This document shows positions 60,088 through 64,000 of a stretch of 64,000 nucleotides of DNA, in pieces. The stretch comes from Guyanagaster necrorhizus (taxonomy: Eukaryota > Basidiomycota > Agaricomycetes > Agaricales > Physalacriaceae). The translations under genes were made by a program, and so were the position numbers. The DNA is taken from positions 780,591 to 844,590 of the forward strand of contig NW_025064881.1 of the NCBI RefSeq assembly GCF_019112545.1. Direction: 5' to 3'. Under the pieces are notes generated by a model. That model saw only the letters and a list, made by a program, of their open reading frames with translations. It was not told the DNA's origin and searched no databases. Every line of letters starts with the position of its first letter. Position 1 is the stretch's first letter.

Positions 60088-61423
60088 ATATTGTCACTTG
60101 CCACATATCATCACTCATGCACTCCCAAGCCTCTGATGAGGGGGTCCACCCCTGATGGCCCTGAAGAGGCTAAGGAATTGTTTCATCTGGAGTGGCAAAC
60201 CACAGAGGAAGAATATGTGGAAGCTGTAGAGAGCCATTTGGAATGGCAAGAGGAGCAGGAGTGGAAGGAGAGGGCCCAGGCAGACTGTGTGGCCTAGAAG
60301 TCACAGAAAAAGGAGCAGAGGGAGGAATTAGAGAGGAAGAGGGAGGAGGTTTGGCAGACTGCAGAGAGGCAGGTGAAGGAGGCAGAGGAGGCATTGAGAG
60401 AGGCAGCTTGGAGGGAGGCTGAGGAGAGAGAGGCCATGGAGGCAGTGGCAAGGGCTGAAACTGAGGAGGTAGAGCTGGAGGGGATGGTTATGGAGGATGG
60501 GTTGCAAATGACCCCTGCAGAGGCTGTTGATTTCTGGCTGCATCAAGTGTTGGCAGAATGGTTTGGTCCTGGCCCTAGTCTTCGCTTCAAGAAGGTGGCT
60601 TATCCTGCATCTCCAGGGTCCAATGATGAGCAGGACAAGAGGACTGAGAGAGATAATGAGTCTAAGGAATCTGAGGGGACTCTGGAGAGGAGGAAGAAGG
60701 TGTGGAAAGGGAAGAGAAGGGTAGCAGATCCAGTGGAGAAGGGCTATAAATGCAAGTTCAGGTTGAGGAGCATAGTGAATAGTAATGGGACAGAGATGGT
60801 TGTTAGCCCTAAAAAGTGGGCAAAGTTAGAAGTGGCAGGACCAGTGGGGGGTGAAGAATTGTTGGATGATGAAAGTAAGTGTCTTGGTTTTCTTTTCTGG
60901 CTTAACTTAGCTTTTGTTTTCAGGGAGTTGTGTGTGTTATTGTCAAGATAGTGTATGGTGTTATACATGACTAGTAACCGAAGGTGCCGGTCGAGGGCAG
61001 ACTTGCTCTTGCTGCAAGGTCAAGAAAACCATCTGTTTGTTCAATAAGGGCATCACCACAAGTGAGGTGATCAGCAGTGTGGAGGTCTCCACCAGTCTCC
61101 ACCAACTTTCAAAATTGATATGCAAGTTGATGTGTTGTGTGGATAAGTTGGCGGATGAGGTGGCAGATGTTTGTGGTACTGTGGCAAGTCTTCAAGATGA
61201 CTATAGTTCTGATGATATGTTGTTTCCTTCAGAGCTGTTTTCAGAGTCCAAGGTGGAGGTCTAGAAGAAGGTCCAACTGATTTTCAAGGATGAGAGGAAT
61301 CAGGAGGTGGAGGATCTTTGGGAGGCGATGTTAAAGAGGCTGGACAAGGATATAGAGGAGTTGAAGGAGCAGGAGGAGAGTTCAGGTTCTGGTGCAGGCC
61401 TGTCAGATTCCATCTTTTTGTAA
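60088..61423 (+). pseudogene. Accessory gene of H on the strand opposite to pol (two exons, two stops)
   Basis: Exon 1 is 60088-60874 and exon 2 is 60975-61423, joined across a 100-bp GTAAGT...CTAG intron that restores the frame. The total is 1236 nt (411 residues). The start is ATA here and ATG in the G copy (50815). In-frame TAG codons at 60295 and 61262 are each one transition from CAG. The protein begins SLATYHHSCTPKPL, has a long Glu/Ala/Arg coiled-coil-like region (residues about 80-130), then a basic segment. A cysteine cluster, TCSCCKVKKTICLF, follows just after the splice, and a Glu-rich tail ends in LSDSIFL. C-x2-C-x5-C followed by basic residues resembles nucleic-acid-binding clusters of some fungal proteins, but I do not recognise the family. 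It starts about 120 bp from the LTR and converges on the end of pol (61595). Confidence 0.7.
60875..60974 (+). other. Predicted intron of the accessory gene
   Basis: GTAAGT donor, CTTAAC branch-like sequence and CTAG acceptor. Splicing joins the GAA A| and |TA ACC frames and removes a frame break and two stops. It is longer than the 48-52 bp introns of the two host genes. Confidence 0.55.
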
Positions 61424-61594
61424 AATATTTGTACAAAGTATATAGAAAAGGGCATCAGATGTTGGTAGTAGAGAAAGAAAATGTAAATACAAGATTTTGA
61501 TTTGAAAGTGTAAGAGTGATTGAAATAGTAGTAATTAGTGGTTAAAATTGAAATGGTAAGGTGGGACACTGGTGGTGTCCAGAGTAGCATTGTA

Positions 61595-64000
61595 TTAGGA
61601 ATGGAATGTTTGAATGACTTTGGACAAGAGTCCTGGTTTGCCTGAGTATCAGTGGTGGAATTCTTCAATGAATTCATCAGTGGAGAACTCAGAGGCCAGT
61701 AACCAAGCAAATTCTTCATTGGTACCTTCATATCCTAGCCACTGGAGTTTGTACAACAGTGGGCAGCAGAACCAGTGGTCCAGTTTAGAGTCAAGGATTT
61801 GAGCTATTTTGAAATGTTCTTTTCCATCGACTTTGACTGGAGGCAGTGGTGGTTGGATTTGGTTAGAAATGGTGTTTTCTTCTATAGATTCCAATTGTGA
61901 CATATGGAAGACAGGGTGAATGGACCAGAGATCCAGCAGAAGCCTCAGGGTAAAGGAGTGGGTATCAGGTTGGACTATGATTTCGAAAGGACCAAGGTAT
62001 TTTTCTGAAAATTTTCTGGTTGGGCAGGTGGTTTTGATATGTTTGGAGCTGAGGTAGACCTTGTCTCCTACTGTGAATGGGGGTGCCAGAATCCAATGCT
62101 TATCTGCTTGGATCTTGTAGTGAGACTGAGCTTTAGAAATTTCATCCTTCAGTAATTGATGAAGTTCGTCAAGATTGACTGCAAAATCTCAGGCCCAGAC
62201 AGAGGTGATGTCCCTTTCAGGGTGAACAGTGATGTTGGGGTGGTAACCCTTGTTGGCAAAAAATGAGGAAATTCCAGTGAACATGTTAGAAGCATTATTG
62301 TAGGCAAATTCAGCAATAGATAGAAGAGTGTCCCAGTTGTCCTGTTAGTAGAAGCAGTAGATACAGATGTACTGTTCCAGAGTTTGGTTTGCCTGTTTGG
62401 TTTGTCCGTCAGCCTCTGGATGGTAATCAGAGGTAAGATGGAGCTCCATGTCAAGGGCCATGGCTAAGGCATGAGTAAATTGGGAGACAAATTCAGAGCC
62501 ATGGTCAGATGTGATGTAACTGGATACCCCATGTTTGGAGAATATATGGATAAGGAAAAGTTGGGTGAGCTCCACAGAGTTAATGGTGTCATGAGTGGAA
62601 ATGAAGATGGCTTGCTTGCTAGCTTGGTCTATGACTACTAAGATGGTGGTGAATCTGTTGGAGTCCAGTAGTTGTTCAATGAAGTCTATAGAAATGGAAT
62701 CCCATGGCCATTCAGGAACTGGCAGAGGTTTCAGTAACCCATAGGGATGGTGTCTAGGTGCCTTATTGTGTCCACAAACTGTGCAGGACTTAACATAGTA
62801 TCAGACGTATTCACACATCTTTGGCCAGATATAGTTCTGCTAGACTAGTTCCAATGTCCAGTTTTGACCAAAGTGGCCTGCCAAGATGTGGTCATGATTG
62901 TTTTGTAGTATATGGAGATGGAGATCTCTGGACTCCAGGATATAGATGTGGCCTTCAAAGCAGAGGATATCTGATTCATCAATGGACCACTGAGAGGAGG
63001 AGGATTCCAAAGTGGCCTTAGCCTGATGGAGGCTGTTGGAGAATATAGAGTCAGAAGATTGTGCTTATTTGATATCAATGTGGAGCTTGTCAATGTCCAT
63101 GATGGCACTGGCTCAGAGAGTAGAGCCTTCAAGGTAGGTTGCACAGAGTGATGCAGAAAGTTGTTTTTGAGTGAACATGGATCAGAAGTTGTGGAGGTTG
63201 ACTTGGGCATATTAGCTATCCCCCTCTTTAGGGTAGACATCCCATCATCTAGTGAGTGCATCTGGTTTTCCACCAAGTTTTTCAGGGCAGAAACATATTA
63301 CTAGATTGAACTGGGATAGGTATTCAGACCAGCAGACTTGTCTGAGGGTTAGAATCTTAGTGGTGGCGAAGTATTCAAGATTCTTGTGGTCTGTTATGAC
63401 ATCGATAGAGTCCACAGAGCCTTCAAGGTAGTGCCACCAATGGTTAAAAGCTTCAAAAATGGCCAGGAGCTTCTTGTCATGTGTGTCATAGTTGAGCTCA
63501 GCATTGTGGAGGCTTTGGGAGTGGAACGCAATCAGGTGAATTTCACCATCTTCAAGGTAGATGAAGAGGATAGCTGCAATAGTGTAATCAGAGGCATCGG
63601 TTTTTACCACTATCTTTCGATTGGGGATCCAGTGAGTAAGAATAGGAGCATGTGTAAAGGTCTTTTTTAATTCATTGCAGGTGGCTAAGCATTTATCATC
63701 AAATTTCCATGGAGTTCTCCTATGGGTGAGTCATGTAAGAGGAATGACAATGTTGCTATATCCATGTATGAAGCAATGGTAGAAGTTGGCAAAGCCAAGG
63801 AAGGATTAGATGTTCTTAACTTTTTGTGGCACTAGTCAGTCAACAATGGCCTTGACTTTTTCTTCTGACATGCGAAGTCCTTCAGATGATAGGATGTAGT
63901 CTAGATACTCTACAGAGTCCTGGTTGAATTCACATTTGAAGCCCTTGCAGTAGAGTCCATTAGCTCTAAACCTGTGTAGGATCTCTTGAACATGTTTCTG
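61595..64000 (-). pseudogene. Element H pol, 3' part: RT, RNase H, integrase, chromodomain
   Basis: Reads from the right edge to a TAA at 61597-61595. The end of RT (about 64000-63620) and RNase H (63610-63245: KTDASDYTIAAI, YDTHDKKLLAIF, ITDHKNLEYF, GGKPDALTR) come first. The integrase zinc domain follows (HDHILAGH...CTVCGH, about 62900-62770). The integrase core has its acids in SIDFIEQL, ITSDHGSEF and the EADGQTKQANQTLEQ helix (about 62700-62350). A chromodomain-like end (HFKIAQILDSKL...LQWLGYE...EFIEEFHH, 61880-61650) follows, then YSGKPGLLSKV to the stop. A few stops make it a pseudogene, but decay is milder than in G. Confidence 0.88.

Larger units (their letters stand above)
59467..64000 (-). 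mobile_element. Element H: second-lineage Ty3/gypsy element, partial
   Basis: Same family as G but less decayed (CpG still present in the LTR). On the minus strand the order is RNase H, integrase, chromodomain-like end, then an oppositely oriented accessory gene, then the 3' LTR. RT runs on to the right edge; gag and the 5' LTR are outside the window. Confidence 0.9.

Noticed and set aside
60170..60546. Minus-strand frames opposite the accessory gene
   Set aside because: Their Leu/Pro/Ser composition is the mirror of the Glu/Arg-rich plus-strand coiled coil; pol has already ended at 61595.
8136..64000. CRISPR arrays, bacterial operons or phage genes
   Set aside because: No regularly spaced repeats or bacterial signals; all large repeats are explained as LTRs.

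Overview
The window looks like a piece of a basidiomycete (Agaricomycete-type) fungal chromosome. The evidence is: two ordinary genes whose introns are only 48-52 bp, a TTAGGG-type telomere-like motif, and Ty3/gypsy retrotransposons with chromodomain integrases. I cannot name the species.

Region 1 (1-5.3 kb) is normal, CpG-containing DNA. It carries the 5' part of a minus-strand gene with an NRPS-type adenylation domain, which runs off the left edge. This is probably a siderophore synthetase, because iron-type GATA boxes lie just upstream. It also carries a complete two-exon minus-strand homeodomain gene (263 residues). The two genes are separated by about 2.7 kb in which I recognise nothing.

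Region 2 (5.3-8.1 kb) starts abruptly at two TTAGGG units. It is AT-rich, CpG-poor and decayed, with no identifiable gene.

Region 3 (8.1-64 kb) is one large nest of LTR retrotransposons. Element C (minus) is the outer host. Inserted in C are B (plus, target duplication TGTTT), D (plus, TCCTC) and F (minus). A (plus, GAATG) sits inside B. E (minus, GAAAG) sits inside D. G (minus, decayed GGTCC) sits inside F. A non-coding LTR-like sequence I interrupts the gag of A. A second copy, I', interrupts the gag of F, and element H starts inside I' and runs off the right edge. A, B, D, E and F are one chromovirus family (about 8.1-8.5 kb each without insertions) and C is a relative. G and H are a second lineage with unrelated LTRs. 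All coding regions are broken, mostly by C-to-T/G-to-A transitions. CpG is common in A (the youngest) and almost absent from B, C, D and E, as expected from cytosine methylation plus deamination or a RIP-like process.

The most interesting points are: (i) a spliced, oppositely oriented accessory gene between the 3' LTR and pol of H, with a remnant in G; (ii) a conserved hydrophobic N-terminal helix on a very large Gag in A, B, D and E; (iii) self-priming primer-binding sites whose two halves co-vary between families and occur in both lineages; (iv) a conserved gag-stop/pol overlap in the -1 frame; and (v) paired GATA iron boxes in front of the adenylation gene.
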